Assembly (NCBI GenBank): GCA_037442205.1
Contig: JBBIQS010000086.1
Coordinates: 1 to 34,487, forward strand
DNA from: JBBIQS01 sp037442205
GTDB taxonomy: Bacteria > Myxococcota > Myxococcia > Myxococcales > UBA5297
Direction: 5' to 3'
DNA length: 34,487 bases
The position numbers were made by a program, and so were the translations under genes. Below the pieces are notes generated by a model that saw nothing but the letters and a program-made list of their open reading frames with translations, was not told the DNA's origin and did not search any database. This document shows, piece after piece, positions 25,060 through 32,950 of the stretch. How positions within the stretch are numbered: position 1 is the stretch's first letter; every line of letters begins with the position of its first letter.

Positions 25060-27120
25060 GTGATCAAGCGCGGACATGTGGTCTGGTTGTCGGGGTTCAT
25101 GTTCGCTGCGTCGCTTGCAGCCTGTAGCGGCGGAAGTTCCGCCGGCACGGCTCCTGAGGCGACGCTGCAATCCATCGCCGTGACCCCGGCCGACCCCAGC
25201 ATCGCCAAAGGGCTCACCCAGCAGATGGTGGCAACCGGTACTTATTCGGATGGCACCTCGCAAGACATCAGCGCGACCGTCACCTGGAGTTCGGGAACAA
25301 CGACGGTTGCCACCGTGAATGCATCCGGCCTTGCCAGCGGCATGGCCGCGGGCACCTCAGTTATCACGGCAACCTCGGGTGACATCTCCGGCAGCACCAC
25401 GTTGACCGTCACCGCGGCCGTGCTGCAATCCATCGCCGTGACCCCGGCCAACCCGAGCGTCGCCAAGGGGCTCACCGCGCAGATGACGGCAACGGGCGCC
25501 TATTCGGATGGCAGCACGGAAAACGTGACCGCGACCGTCACCTGGAGCTCCGGAACAACAACGGTTGCCACGGTGAACGCATCCGGCCTTGCCAGCGGTG
25601 TGGCTGCGGGCACTTCAGTTATCACGGCAACCTCGGGCGCCATCTCCAGCAGCACCACGTTGACCGTCACCGCAGCCGTATTGCAATCCATCGCCGTGAC
25701 CCCGGCCAACCCGAGCGTCGCCAAGGGGCTCACCACGCAGCTGACGGCGACCGGCGCCTACTCGGATGGCAGCACGGCAAACCTGACCGCGACCGTCACC
25801 TGGAGCTCGGGGAACACCGCCGTTGCCACGGTGAACGCATCCGGCCTCGCCAGCGGCGTGGCAGAGGGTGCGGCTGTGCTCACCGCAACCTCGGGCGCCA
25901 TCTCCGGCGACACCACGTTGACCGTCACCGCAGCCGTGCTGCAATCCATCGCGGTGACTCCGGCCAATCCGAGCGTTGTCGTGGGATTTACCCAGCAGAT
26001 GACGGCGACCGGCACCTACTCGGATGGCAGCACGGCAAACCTGACCGCGACCGTTAACTGGAGTTCGGGTAATACGGCCGTTGCCACGGTGAATGCTTCC
26101 GGCCTTGCCAGCGGCGTGGCAGTGGGTGCGGCAACCATCACGGCCGCCTCGGGTACGATCTCGGGCAGCACCACACTGACCGTCCCCGCCCTCGCCCTTT
26201 CCCTGCTGGCCGGCAACCCCACTGGCCCGGGCAACGCAGACGGCACAGGGGCGGCGGCTGCGTTCGACTCTCCCCTAGGCGTCGCCACCGACAGCGCGGG
26301 CAACGTCTATGTGGCCGATACCAACAACCAGACCATCCGCAAGATCACCCCGGCGGGCGTGGTCACCACCCTGGCGGGCAAGGCGGGTACCTGGGGCAGC
26401 GCGGACGGCACGGGGGCGGCGGCTTCGTTCGCCTTTCCCCACGGCGTCGCCACGGACAGCGCGGGCAACGTCTATGTTGCCGATACCAGCAACTGCACCA
26501 TCCGCAAGATCACCCCGGCGGGCGTGGTCACCACCCTGGCGGGCAAGGCGGGTGTCTGCGGCAGCGCGGACGGCACGGGGGCGGCGGCTTCGTTCTTTGG
26601 TCCCCAAGGCGTCGCCACCGACAGCGCGGGCAACGTCTACGTGGCGGACACCTTTTTCAGCACCATCCGCAAGATCACCCCGGCGGGCGCGGTCACCACC
26701 CTGGCGGGTAAGGCGGGTGCGCCCGGCAGCGCCGACGGCACCGGGGCGGCGGCTTCGTTCTACTCTCCCTCTGGCGTCGCCACCGACAGCGCGGGCAACG
26801 TCTATGTGGCGGACACCTTTAACCACGCCATCCGCAAGATCACCCCGGCGGGCGCGGTCACCACCCAGGTGGCGGGTACGGGGGCGGCGCCTTCGTTCTT
26901 TCTTCCCTCTGGCATCGCCACCGACAGCGCGGGCAACGTCTATGTGGCCGACGGCTTTATCTACAAGATCACCCCGGCGGGCGTGGTCACCGCCGTGGGT
27001 GGGCAGGCCGGCATCGCGGGTTTCGTTCCGCAGGGCTATCCTGCGGGGCTGGCCATCTATGGCCGCACCTTGTACGCCACGACCAACAACGCCATCGTGC
27101 AGGTGACGAACGTGCCCTGA
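25060..27120 (+). CDS. Surface lipoprotein with four Ig-like (Big_2) domains and NHL repeats
   Basis: Predicted outer-surface lipoprotein of 686 aa. The GTG at 25060 follows GGGAGAG at good spacing and gives a proper signal (IKRGHVVWLSGFMFAASLAAC, with the lipobox LAAC); a GTG at 25027 is open but less likely. Four 86-residue bacterial Ig-like group 2 domains follow (LQSIAVTPANPSVAKGL to SGSTTLTVTA), then about five NHL repeats of 55 residues with core GVATDSAGNVYVADT and IRKITPAGVVTTLAGKAG, which form a beta-propeller. The family is usually adhesive or carbohydrate/protein binding. Its neighbours are remnants of mobile DNA, so it may have arrived by transfer. The repeats are so alike that copy number may vary. 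Confidence 0.92.
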   Translation: MIKRGHVVWLSGFMFAASLAACSGGSSAGTAPEATLQSIAVTPADPSIAKGLTQQMVATGTYSDGTSQDISATVTWSSGTTTVATVNASGLASGMAAGTSVITATSGDISGSTTLTVTAAVLQSIAVTPANPSVAKGLTAQMTATGAYSDGSTENVTATVTWSSGTTTVATVNASGLASGVAAGTSVITATSGAISSSTTLTVTAAVLQSIAVTPANPSVAKGLTTQLTATGAYSDGSTANLTATVTWSSGNTAVATVNASGLASGVAEGAAVLTATSGAISGDTTLTVTAAVLQSIAVTPANPSVVVGFTQQMTATGTYSDGSTANLTATVNWSSGNTAVATVNASGLASGVAVGAATITAASGTISGSTTLTVPALALSLLAGNPTGPGNADGTGAAAAFDSPLGVATDSAGNVYVADTNNQTIRKITPAGVVTTLAGKAGTWGSADGTGAAASFAFPHGVATDSAGNVYVADTSNCTIRKITPAGVVTTLAGKAGVCGSADGTGAAASFFGPQGVATDSAGNVYVADTFFSTIRKITPAGAVTTLAGKAGAPGSADGTGAAASFYSPSGVATDSAGNVYVADTFNHAIRKITPAGAVTTQVAGTGAAPSFFLPSGIATDSAGNVYVADGFIYKITPAGVVTAVGGQAGIAGFVPQGYPAGLAIYGRTLYATTNNAIVQVTNVP
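25165..26196 (+). repeat. Four 258-bp tandem coding repeats (Ig-like domains)
   Basis: Units start at 25165, 25423, 25681 and 25939 with an exact 258-bp period (86 codons). Units 2 and 3 are nearly identical in DNA. Downstream, NHL units with a 165-bp period repeat strings such as GACAGCGCGGGCAACGTCTA. Confidence 0.9.
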
Positions 27121-27612
27121 TGGGATGCAGCCGGGGCGCCTTCGTGGCGCTTCAGCCCGCTGACACGCCCCGCTGGAGCTGGTCGCGCTCCCGGGTTTGC
27201 TCGGCGGCCTTCTCGCGCTCGGCGGAGAGCGCCGCACTTACGACGGCCAGCGCCGACGGCGAAGCGGATGGAACCCAAGGTGGCGGCGGCGACGCCGGAC
27301 GAGAACCCCTACGCGGAAGCGATGACGCCGTCGTCGGCGCCGGCGCCGAAGGCGGGCGGCCCGTCGGGCTCGCGCCGCATGCAGGACGATCCCCAGTTCG
27401 CGCGCCTCAACGACGAGCTGCTGGAGCTCGACCAGGCCGAGAAGGACTACCGGAAGGCGAGCCGCCTCGAGCTGAAGAGCGCGTGCGCCAAGCGGCAGTG
27501 GCGAAGGCGTGCGAGCTGCTCGAGCGCCGGAACCACAACGCGGACGCCCGCGCTGGAGAAGAACTACCGCTCCAACGCGGGCTGAAGACGCCCCGCTCGC
27601 GCGGAGCCGGAC
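27121..27612 (+). pseudogene. Degraded region with coding-like fragments
   Basis: A plus-strand frame at 27268-27585 reads MQDDPQFARLNDELLELDQA and EKDYRKASRLELKSACAK, a charged helical segment. Near 27490 the coding look passes to another frame (VAKACELLERRNHNADARA), as expected for a frameshifted remnant. On the minus strand around 27155-27235, a short coiled-coil-like tail (AALSAEREKAAEQTRERDQL) ends in a stop and could be the end of another broken gene. I recognise neither. No promoter or terminator is evident. Confidence 0.35.
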
Positions 27613-28200
27613 CTACGGGTGCTTGACCTCGCCGGTCCCGCCGCCGTTGTCGTACACGATGATCCGGCAGTCTTGTCCGGAGGCGCCGATGGAGGTGACG
27701 TCCCGGCGCGTCAGCGTTCCGCCTTCGTCGACGGTGAAGACGCCGTGCCACGGCCAGGTGCCCTGATAGCTGGTGTTCGGAAACGCGTTGTCCTGACCTC
27801 CGGAGTTGTAGGCGAGATCATGGAAGGCCAGCAGGGGCTGCCCATCGATGGCGACCGTGGTGCGGACCGTGCCCGCGGTGACGGCCGGATCCGACGCGGA
27901 GAAGAAGGCCTCGTTGTCGCCGGCGGCGCCCTAGTTGCAGCTGACGTGGAGTTCCACGCGTCCGTTGGCCGTGGGGAGCACGAGGTAGCCGCCGCCCGAG
28001 GTGCCTCCCGACCCGGGAATGGTGTAGGCGGTCCCGACCGAGCCCGGCCCCGGGTCGCCCTTGTCGCCCTTCGACCCGGCGGGGCCTTTTGGTCCCTCGT
28101 TGCCGGCAGCGCCGGGATCGCCTTTCGGGCCGGTCTCGCCCGGGGCACCAGGATTCGTCGTCTCGCCGCTATACCATCGCGAGCGGCGGCCGAGCGCCTG
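27613..28200 (-). pseudogene. Collagen-like protein gene, truncated and with an internal amber stop
   Basis: One minus-strand frame shows a Gly-X-Y stretch (GAPGETGPKGDPGAAG, then GSKGDKGDPGPG), followed by a C-terminal globular part: TAYTIPGSGGTSGGGYLVLP, NGRVELHVSCN, stop, then DNEAFFSASDPAVTAG, GQPLLAFHDLAYNSGGQDN and TWPWHGVFTVDEGGTLTRRD, ending at a TAG at 27613-27615. The internal TAG at 27931-27933 leaves the frame unchanged on both sides, so it is a single nonsense mutation. No start codon is seen at the 5' end, which meets the second copy of the lipoprotein-like segment at about 28200. Bacterial collagen-like proteins of this type are usually surface exposed. It is probably dead. Confidence 0.7.
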
Positions 28201-28205
28201 CCCCG

Positions 28206-28598
28206 CTCGGAGGTTAGAGCATGGGCACGTCGTTCATTCCGACCCCGGTGACGCTCCCGCTGCCGGTCGTGCTCGGAGGGAGCGGCTGCGGCGCCCTCGG
28301 AATCCAACTGCCCGGCCAGAACAGACAGACGCCGGGACCGCCGGTCAGCCGGGCGAATCTCCCTTCAACCTGGTCGCGACGCTGCAAATTGCTCCCGACG
28401 GCGTGGTCGAGCTGGCCGGCTCGGATACCCACCTCTACGTCGCCGACGCCAAGCGGGTGCGAATCTTCGACGCCCGCCAGCCGCTGTCGGCGGGTCCGGT
28501 GGGGACGCTCGAGGTGGCCGAGTTCCCCTCGCTTCGCGTTCACGCCAACCGGCTCTCCTCCGGCGGCAGAGCCTGGGATGTCACCGCCCCGGCCAACT
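28206..28598 (+). pseudogene. Frameshifted lipoprotein-like gene fragment, copy 2
   Basis: Second copy of the segment at 23979-24369, very similar throughout (roughly nine bases in ten by eye). It starts from the same CGGAGGTTAGAGC and an ATG at 28221 (GTG in copy 1). The distance from start codon to the in-sense QPGE stretch is 125 bases in both copies, so both share one frameshift. The second frame reads FNLVATLQIAPDGVVELAG, HLYVADAKRVRIFD and LEVAEFPSLRVHAN. Similarity ends at CCGGCCAACT, directly followed by the first 26-bp TGCGACAACTTTCCGG element. Confidence 0.7.
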
Positions 28599-28599
28599 C

Positions 28600-28625
28600 T
28601 GCGACAACTTTCCGGAGCTCCTGTC
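28600..28625. repeat. 26-bp element, copy 1
   Basis: Begins TGCGACAACTTTCCGG and ends CCTGTC; GACA and TGTC near its ends are complementary and GGAGCTCC inside is a palindrome. It abuts the truncated end of the lipoprotein-like copy 2 and precedes the truncated DUF1963 leader. It may be a transposon end or a recombination scar. Confidence 0.7.
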
Positions 28626-28646
28626 ACCTAGGTAGGAAGTGAGTCC

Positions 28647-28781
28647 ATGACCAATGAGAAGACGCTGAAAGCGAAGCTGCCGAAGTCGGAGGTCGCCAAA
28701 CTTGCCAGGACCGCGCATACGGTCAGCCCGGCAAACTTTGCGACAACTTTCCGGAGCTCCTGTCCCCTGAGCAGGAGGTAA
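28647..28781 (+). pseudogene. Truncated duplicate of the 5' end of the DUF1963-like gene (44 codons)
   Basis: Starting from ATG 28647 (upstream GGTAGGAAG), the first 29 codons read MTNEKTLKAKLPKSEVAKLA then RTAHTVSP, almost the same as the start of the intact gene at 28786. The frame then enters the second 26-bp element (ATTFRSSCPLSRR) and stops at 28779-28781, five bases before the next ATG. The upstream 40 bases are duplicated too, so promoter-proximal and leader DNA were copied together. It could still be translated as a 44-residue peptide. Confidence 0.75.
28739..28764. repeat. 26-bp element, copy 2
   Basis: Identical to copy 1 over all 26 bases. It lies exactly at the point where the duplicated leader stops matching the intact gene, and about 20 bases before the intact gene's start. 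Confidence 0.75.
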
Positions 28782-28785
28782 TTCC

Positions 28786-29514
28786 ATGATCAATGAGAAG
28801 ACGCTGAAAGCGAAGCTGCAGAAGTCGGAGATCGCCAAGCTGGCCCGGACCGCGTACACGGTCAGCCCCAAGAAAGGAGATTCAGCCTCGTCCGTGTCGA
28901 AGACTGGCGGGACCGCGAGGCTGCTGCCTGATGAGACGTGGCCCGCTTGCCACTCCTGCAAGGAGCCGATGCCGCTGTTCTTGCAACTCGACATGGCCGT
29001 CGTGCCGGAGAAGGCCGCTCCAGAGCTGGTTCAGATCTTCCATTGTACCCATTGCGCGGAGTTCGAGACGGGTGGGGCAAGCGCGGAGGATACCCACCTC
29101 GTCCGCAGTCTGGACGCCGCGGCGGTGCGGAGCTCCCGGGCGCAGACGCCCCCGGAATTCAAAAGCCCGATCAAGCCCAAGCTCCTCGTCGGATGGAAGG
29201 AGATCGCCGACTACCCCGACGTCATGGAAGACCTGGGGATCGATATTCAATCCGTCAGCCAGCAGTGCGGTTTAGGAGAAGAGGACTACCACTCCCTCGC
29301 TTGCAGCAGGGAGGACAAGCTCTTTGGGTGGCCGCGATGGACCCAGGGCGCGGAGTACCCGTCCTGCCCCGACTGCGCGACCTCGATGACCGAGATGCTG
29401 TTCCAATTTCGCTCGGAAAGCCTCGTCAACTGGCTCTGGGGAGACGGCGGCTGGTCCTATGTGTTTCGTTGCCCGAAGCATCGAAACAGGCTGGCCGTGG
29501 CATTCAACGGGTAG
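28786..29514 (+). CDS. DUF1963 (YwqG-like) family protein
   Basis: A 242-residue soluble protein of unknown biochemical role. After a Lys-rich 30-residue leader (MINEKTLKAKLQKSEIAKLA) it shows the family pattern: SKTGGTARLLPDETWPACHS with MPLFLQLDMA, and in the C-terminal half KLFGWPRWTQGAEYPSCPDC and GDGGWSYVFRCPKH. Paired cysteines (ACHSC, HCTHC, SCPDC, RCPKH) suggest two zinc sites, which I infer only from spacing. GCAGGAGGTAATTCC gives a strong ribosome site before ATG 28786. Its 5' end is duplicated just upstream. The assignment is by recalled motif resemblance. Confidence 0.8.
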   Translation: MINEKTLKAKLQKSEIAKLARTAYTVSPKKGDSASSVSKTGGTARLLPDETWPACHSCKEPMPLFLQLDMAVVPEKAAPELVQIFHCTHCAEFETGGASAEDTHLVRSLDAAAVRSSRAQTPPEFKSPIKPKLLVGWKEIADYPDVMEDLGIDIQSVSQQCGLGEEDYHSLACSREDKLFGWPRWTQGAEYPSCPDCATSMTEMLFQFRSESLVNWLWGDGGWSYVFRCPKHRNRLAVAFNG

Positions 29515-29620
29515 AGGTCTCGGCCGGCGGCGCCGGGTCGAGATTGGTCCGCGTGAGGTGGACCGGTACCGAGGAGTCCTCGCCGGAGGGGCGACGCCGC
29601 GGTAGGGCGCTCACTATTTT

Positions 29621-29646
29621 TGCGACAACTTTCCGGTGCCCCTGTC
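29621..29646. repeat. 26-bp element, copy 3
   Basis: TGCGACAACTTTCCGG followed by TGCCCCTGTC: it differs from copies 1 and 2 at two internal positions (GGTGCCCC instead of GGAGCTCC) and keeps the GACA/TGTC ends. It lies in the gap after the DUF1963-like gene. Confidence 0.7.
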
Positions 29647-29654
29647 TCCCCAGT

Positions 29655-29686
29655 GAGAGGCGGAGGAAGCCCGGGCTCCGCCTCTC
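29655..29686 (+). terminator. Perfect 11-bp hairpin downstream of the DUF1963-like gene
   Basis: GAGAGGCGGAG at 29655-29665 pairs perfectly with CTCCGCCTCTC at 29676-29686 around a 10-base loop, followed by GTTTCC. This fits an intrinsic terminator with a poor T-run. It starts nine bases after the third 26-bp element and 140 bases after the stop codon. Confidence 0.6.
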
Positions 29687-29734
29687 GTTTCCAGAGCCCT
29701 GAGTTTGATCCAGAAACACCCCAAGGAGAGATCC

Positions 29735-31435
29735 GTGAAGACGAAAATGACGAAGCTCATCTGGCAGTTGTCGATCCTGGCGCTGCTCGCCCCGGCGCAG
29801 GCCTGGGCCCAGCGGGCGCCGGACCCTGCCAGTGCCAAGCTGCTGGCGAGTGTTCCCGAAGGCGATAAGGAGGCGATCCGGAAGCGTTGGTGGGCCCGGC
29901 CAGACCGCTGCAGGTCGGGAGAGGCGTGGGACAAGGCCAACGGCGCCGGCGCGGAGCCGGCGAAGTCGGCCGCGCACATCGCAGGGCTGGAGGACGCGGG
30001 GCTTGACGCTCGCAAGGCGACCCACGACCGGGTCTTCGTCCGGTCCGGGGACGGGAGGCTCACGGCCGGAATGAGCCCGGACGAGCACCTGGCCCGCCAG
30101 CTCTGCGGCTACGAGGTGGAGGGGATCGATGAGCATCCCGACCTGTACAACATGCAGTTTCTCGAGAACGACAGCCGAACGGCGCTGGGCGCGGCGATCC
30201 TGAGCGGCAAGGCCGACGAGGCGCACACGGCGCTCTACAAGGCTGCCTTGACCTACCTCTGCTTCGCCGGGAGCTCCTGGAAGATGGATCAGGGCTATCT
30301 GGCCTATCGCTACTGCTCCGAAGCGCTGGGGCAGCCGCCGGAGACGGCCGACGTGGAGAAGGCGCTGGAGCAGCTCTTCCCCAAGCGAGACTTCGAGCGG
30401 GCGAACCTGCTCTACCAGCTGAAGCGCGGGCTGGAGGCCTCGGGGCCGGTGAAGCAGGCCTTCGAGGCGATGGAGCTCAAGTACCCGCGCATGAAGGCGG
30501 TGTTCCGGGATTCGGCGGACCAGGCCCGCCAGCGCATCGCCGAGCGCCGGGAGCGCTATGCCGATTACTTCCGCGTCCTCGACCCCATCACCCAGGCGAT
30601 CTTCGAGGACCCTCAAGGCAAGCCCGCGCCGGACTGCGAGCAGACGCTGCTGGGGTTGCGGGCGAAGCTGGCCCAGGAGGTCCCGCCCCACGACGAGGAA
30701 GGGGTGCGCACGCTGCGCGTCGGACATCCGGTGGGCTACCAGATCACCGAGGCGCTGGCGCACTGCTACCTGGGGCTGGGGAAGAAGGCCAAGGCCAGCC
30801 TGGAGGCCGAGGCGCTGCGCCTGGCCAACCGCAGGCTCACCCTGGATGAGGAGATGTTCTACAGCCGATACGAGGCCTTGAACGCCGCCGAGCAGGAACT
30901 GGGCACGGGCGAGAAGATGCTGATGGCCATTCCGAATTATGCGCACCGCTTCGAGTCCCCGGTCCCCTTGACGGTGCTCCGCACGCCTCACTTCAAGGAG
31001 ATGATCGGCGGCGGCATCGAGTCCCGGGGAATGTCCCGCGAGAAGCCCGCCGTGGTGGCGGCGATCAAGAAAGTGGCCGAGGGGGTCCAGCTCACCTTCA
31101 AGAAGTTCAGCACCACCACCAAGTACCGGGACGACGAATGCAAATCTACGAACAAGATTGCCCGCTTCGACATCGAGGGAAACAGGGTGGTGCCGGTCTA
31201 CGAGAAGATCTGTCACCCGGTCGGACCGGTGAAGTCCTATACGACCACCTACCAGGAGAAGCCGATGGTGATCCCGGCCTCGGACGCCTCGCTGGTGAAG
31301 GAGGGCATGCAGGTGGCCGTGCTCGTGAACGTGCATGACACCAACGACACCGCGCTCGAGAGCCTGTTCTGGCCCAAGACCGGCATCAAGGAGGCGATGG
31401 TCCTGCAAGGGGTCCCGCTGCGGAAGGAGAAGTAG
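29735..31435 (+). CDS. Secreted protein of unknown function (566 aa)
   Basis: A GTG at 29735 behind AAGGAGAG (ATG at 29747 is possible) gives a clear Sec signal: KTKMTKLIWQLSILALLAPA then QAWA, with cleavage after AWA. The mature protein is mostly helical and rich in Ala, Glu and Lys, with segments that look like degenerate TPRs (GYQITEALAHCYLGLGKKAKA). The C-terminal 130 residues change to beta-rich sequence with two cysteines (CKSTNKIARFDIEGNRVV, EKICHPVGPVKSY). No catalytic motif is recognised. It is probably periplasmic. It follows the 26-bp element and hairpin and has no operon partner. Confidence 0.85.
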   Translation: MKTKMTKLIWQLSILALLAPAQAWAQRAPDPASAKLLASVPEGDKEAIRKRWWARPDRCRSGEAWDKANGAGAEPAKSAAHIAGLEDAGLDARKATHDRVFVRSGDGRLTAGMSPDEHLARQLCGYEVEGIDEHPDLYNMQFLENDSRTALGAAILSGKADEAHTALYKAALTYLCFAGSSWKMDQGYLAYRYCSEALGQPPETADVEKALEQLFPKRDFERANLLYQLKRGLEASGPVKQAFEAMELKYPRMKAVFRDSADQARQRIAERRERYADYFRVLDPITQAIFEDPQGKPAPDCEQTLLGLRAKLAQEVPPHDEEGVRTLRVGHPVGYQITEALAHCYLGLGKKAKASLEAEALRLANRRLTLDEEMFYSRYEALNAAEQELGTGEKMLMAIPNYAHRFESPVPLTVLRTPHFKEMIGGGIESRGMSREKPAVVAAIKKVAEGVQLTFKKFSTTTKYRDDECKSTNKIARFDIEGNRVVPVYEKICHPVGPVKSYTTTYQEKPMVIPASDASLVKEGMQVAVLVNVHDTNDTALESLFWPKTGIKEAMVLQGVPLRKEK

Positions 31436-31604
31436 GCCTCGAGGGAAGAAGCCCGGCGCCTGGCGAAGCTTGGACGCCATCGCTGGCCGGTCCGGGACCC
31501 GGTCCGGGACCGCTCTACATCGCAGCCCGGGCGCCGGCGTCTCCAGTTCAGGACCGCGCCAGAGAGCTCGAGGGAGAAGACGAGGCCCGGGACAGCCACT
31601 TGCC

Positions 31605-31887
31605 CGCGCCATGAGGCGCTGCTCTGGCCGCGCTTTGACGCTGTGATCCCCGGCGGCGTCTTCGTCGAGGATGCTGATGGCAACCGGTCTTCGCCGCCAT
31701 CAGGCCCAAGGACGAGGACCTCCAGGCCATCGCCGAGCGGATCGCGTGGAGGGCCCAGCAGCTCTTCCCGAAGATCGAAGGATTGGATCCGATCCCCGAT
31801 GTCCTCGACCCTCCGTCGCGGGATGCTCGCCTCGCCGATGGCGTTCCCATTTCCTATGCGCTGGCGCTCGAATTTCTCTGGCGCTAG
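31605..31887 (+). mobile_element. IS91-type transposase remnant A
   Basis: Coding-like sequence FDAVIPGGVFVEDADGNR, then after a one-base frameshift near 31685 VFAAIRPKDEDLQAIAERIA and WRAQQLFPKIEG, ending with a TAG at 31885-31887. This resembles the 'PDGVFV-(E/D)..G..VF..(I/L)(P)P..(E/D)(E/D)..' region of IS91/IS801-family HUH transposases. The HUH and tyrosine motifs are not present. The 170 bp before it (31436-31604) shows nothing I can support apart from a direct repeat of GGTCCGGGACC near 31490-31510. Confidence 0.6.
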
Positions 31888-31924
31888 GTTGCCTCGGCCT
31901 TCTGGGACCAACTGGAGACTCGAG

Positions 31925-32938
31925 ATGAACCGCCGCCCCTTCGCCGCCGCCCTGCTCGCGCTCGCGCTGGCCGCCTGCAACAAGAGCGTCACCTCCGACG
32001 GCGCCCCCGGGGCCCCGGTTGCCGGCGGCAGCAGCGGCGCGGAGAGCTCGGTGGTGGCCACCTACGACGACAAGCGGATCGCGCTGGGCGAGCTCGACCA
32101 GTCGCTCGCGCACCAGCTTTACGACCTGAGGCGCCAAGGCCTCGAGTCGCTCATCCTCGAGCGCCTGATGGAGCAGCAGGCCAAAGCCCAGGGCAAGTCC
32201 GAGGAGCAGCTCCTCAAGGATGTCGAGGAGCAGGCGATCAATGGCGTGTCGGAGGCGGAGCTGCGGCAGCGGTACCAGCAGGACAAGGAAAGCTTCGGCG
32301 GCCGCGACTTCGAGCAGGCCAAGCCGATGCTCAAGGCCGCCATCGGCGAGCAGGCGGTGATGGCTTACCTCGAGCAGCTCAAGCAGCAGCACAAGGTCAG
32401 GATCACGCTGCCCGAGCCGCGGGCCCAGGTCGCCGCCATCGGCCCGTCCAAGGGCCCGGCGGACGCGCCGGTGACCATCGTCGAGTTCAGCGACTTCCAG
32501 TGCCCCTACTGCGCGCGCGCGGTGCCGACCATGGAGCAGCTGGTGGCCAACTACGCTGGCAAGGTGCGCCTCGTCTTCCGCCACTTCCCGCTCTCGTTCC
32601 ACGAGAGCGCCGGGAAGGCCGCCGAGGCCGCTCTCTGCGCCGACCAGCAGGGCAAGTTCTGGCCGATGCACGACGTCCTGTTCGCCCGCCAGGCCTCGCT
32701 CGAGGTCGACGACCTGAGGAACTACGCCAAGTCCGTGGGGCTGGACGAGGCGAAGTTCAACCAGTGCCTCGACTCCGGCAGCCAGGCCGCCAAGGTGCAG
32801 CAGGACCTGGAGGCGGGCCGGCAGGCGGCCGTGGAGAGCACGCCGGCGTTCCTCGTCAACGGACGGCTGGTGATGGGGGCTCAGCCGTACGAGCGTTTCA
32901 AGCAGCTCGTCGACGAGGAGCTGGGCGGTAGGAAGTAG
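31925..32938 (+). CDS. DsbA-like thioredoxin-fold lipoprotein
   Basis: Predicted periplasmic thiol:disulfide oxidoreductase anchored to a membrane. The 337-residue protein starts at ATG 31925 with a short signal and lipobox (ALALAAC, Cys18). Residues 40-160 are a helical domain resembling the SurA/PpiC N-terminal chaperone segment (SLILERLMEQQAKAQGKSEE). Residues 175-335 are a DsbA-family thioredoxin domain: PVTIVEFSDFQCPYC with the C193-P-Y-C196 active site, FRHFPLSFHESAGKAAEAAL, and the cis-proline loop ESTPAFLVNG. The family oxidises or isomerises disulfides in exported proteins, which suits the many Cys-rich secreted proteins in this window. IS91-type remnants lie on both sides. Confidence 0.93.
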   Translation: MNRRPFAAALLALALAACNKSVTSDGAPGAPVAGGSSGAESSVVATYDDKRIALGELDQSLAHQLYDLRRQGLESLILERLMEQQAKAQGKSEEQLLKDVEEQAINGVSEAELRQRYQQDKESFGGRDFEQAKPMLKAAIGEQAVMAYLEQLKQQHKVRITLPEPRAQVAAIGPSKGPADAPVTIVEFSDFQCPYCARAVPTMEQLVANYAGKVRLVFRHFPLSFHESAGKAAEAALCADQQGKFWPMHDVLFARQASLEVDDLRNYAKSVGLDEAKFNQCLDSGSQAAKVQQDLEAGRQAAVESTPAFLVNGRLVMGAQPYERFKQLVDEELGGRK

Positions 32939-32950
32939 CGGGTCGGTCAC

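Noticed and set aside
27931..27933. Pyrrolysine codon in the collagen-like gene
   Set aside because: TAG is the ordinary stop of many genes here (mtaB, the activator gene, the DUF1963-like gene, the DsbA-like gene), and the protein is not a methylamine methyltransferase; nonsense mutation is simpler.
28600..29646. Integron attC sites
   Set aside because: The 26-bp elements lack the GTTRRRY core and paired-arm layout, and no integrase gene is in view.
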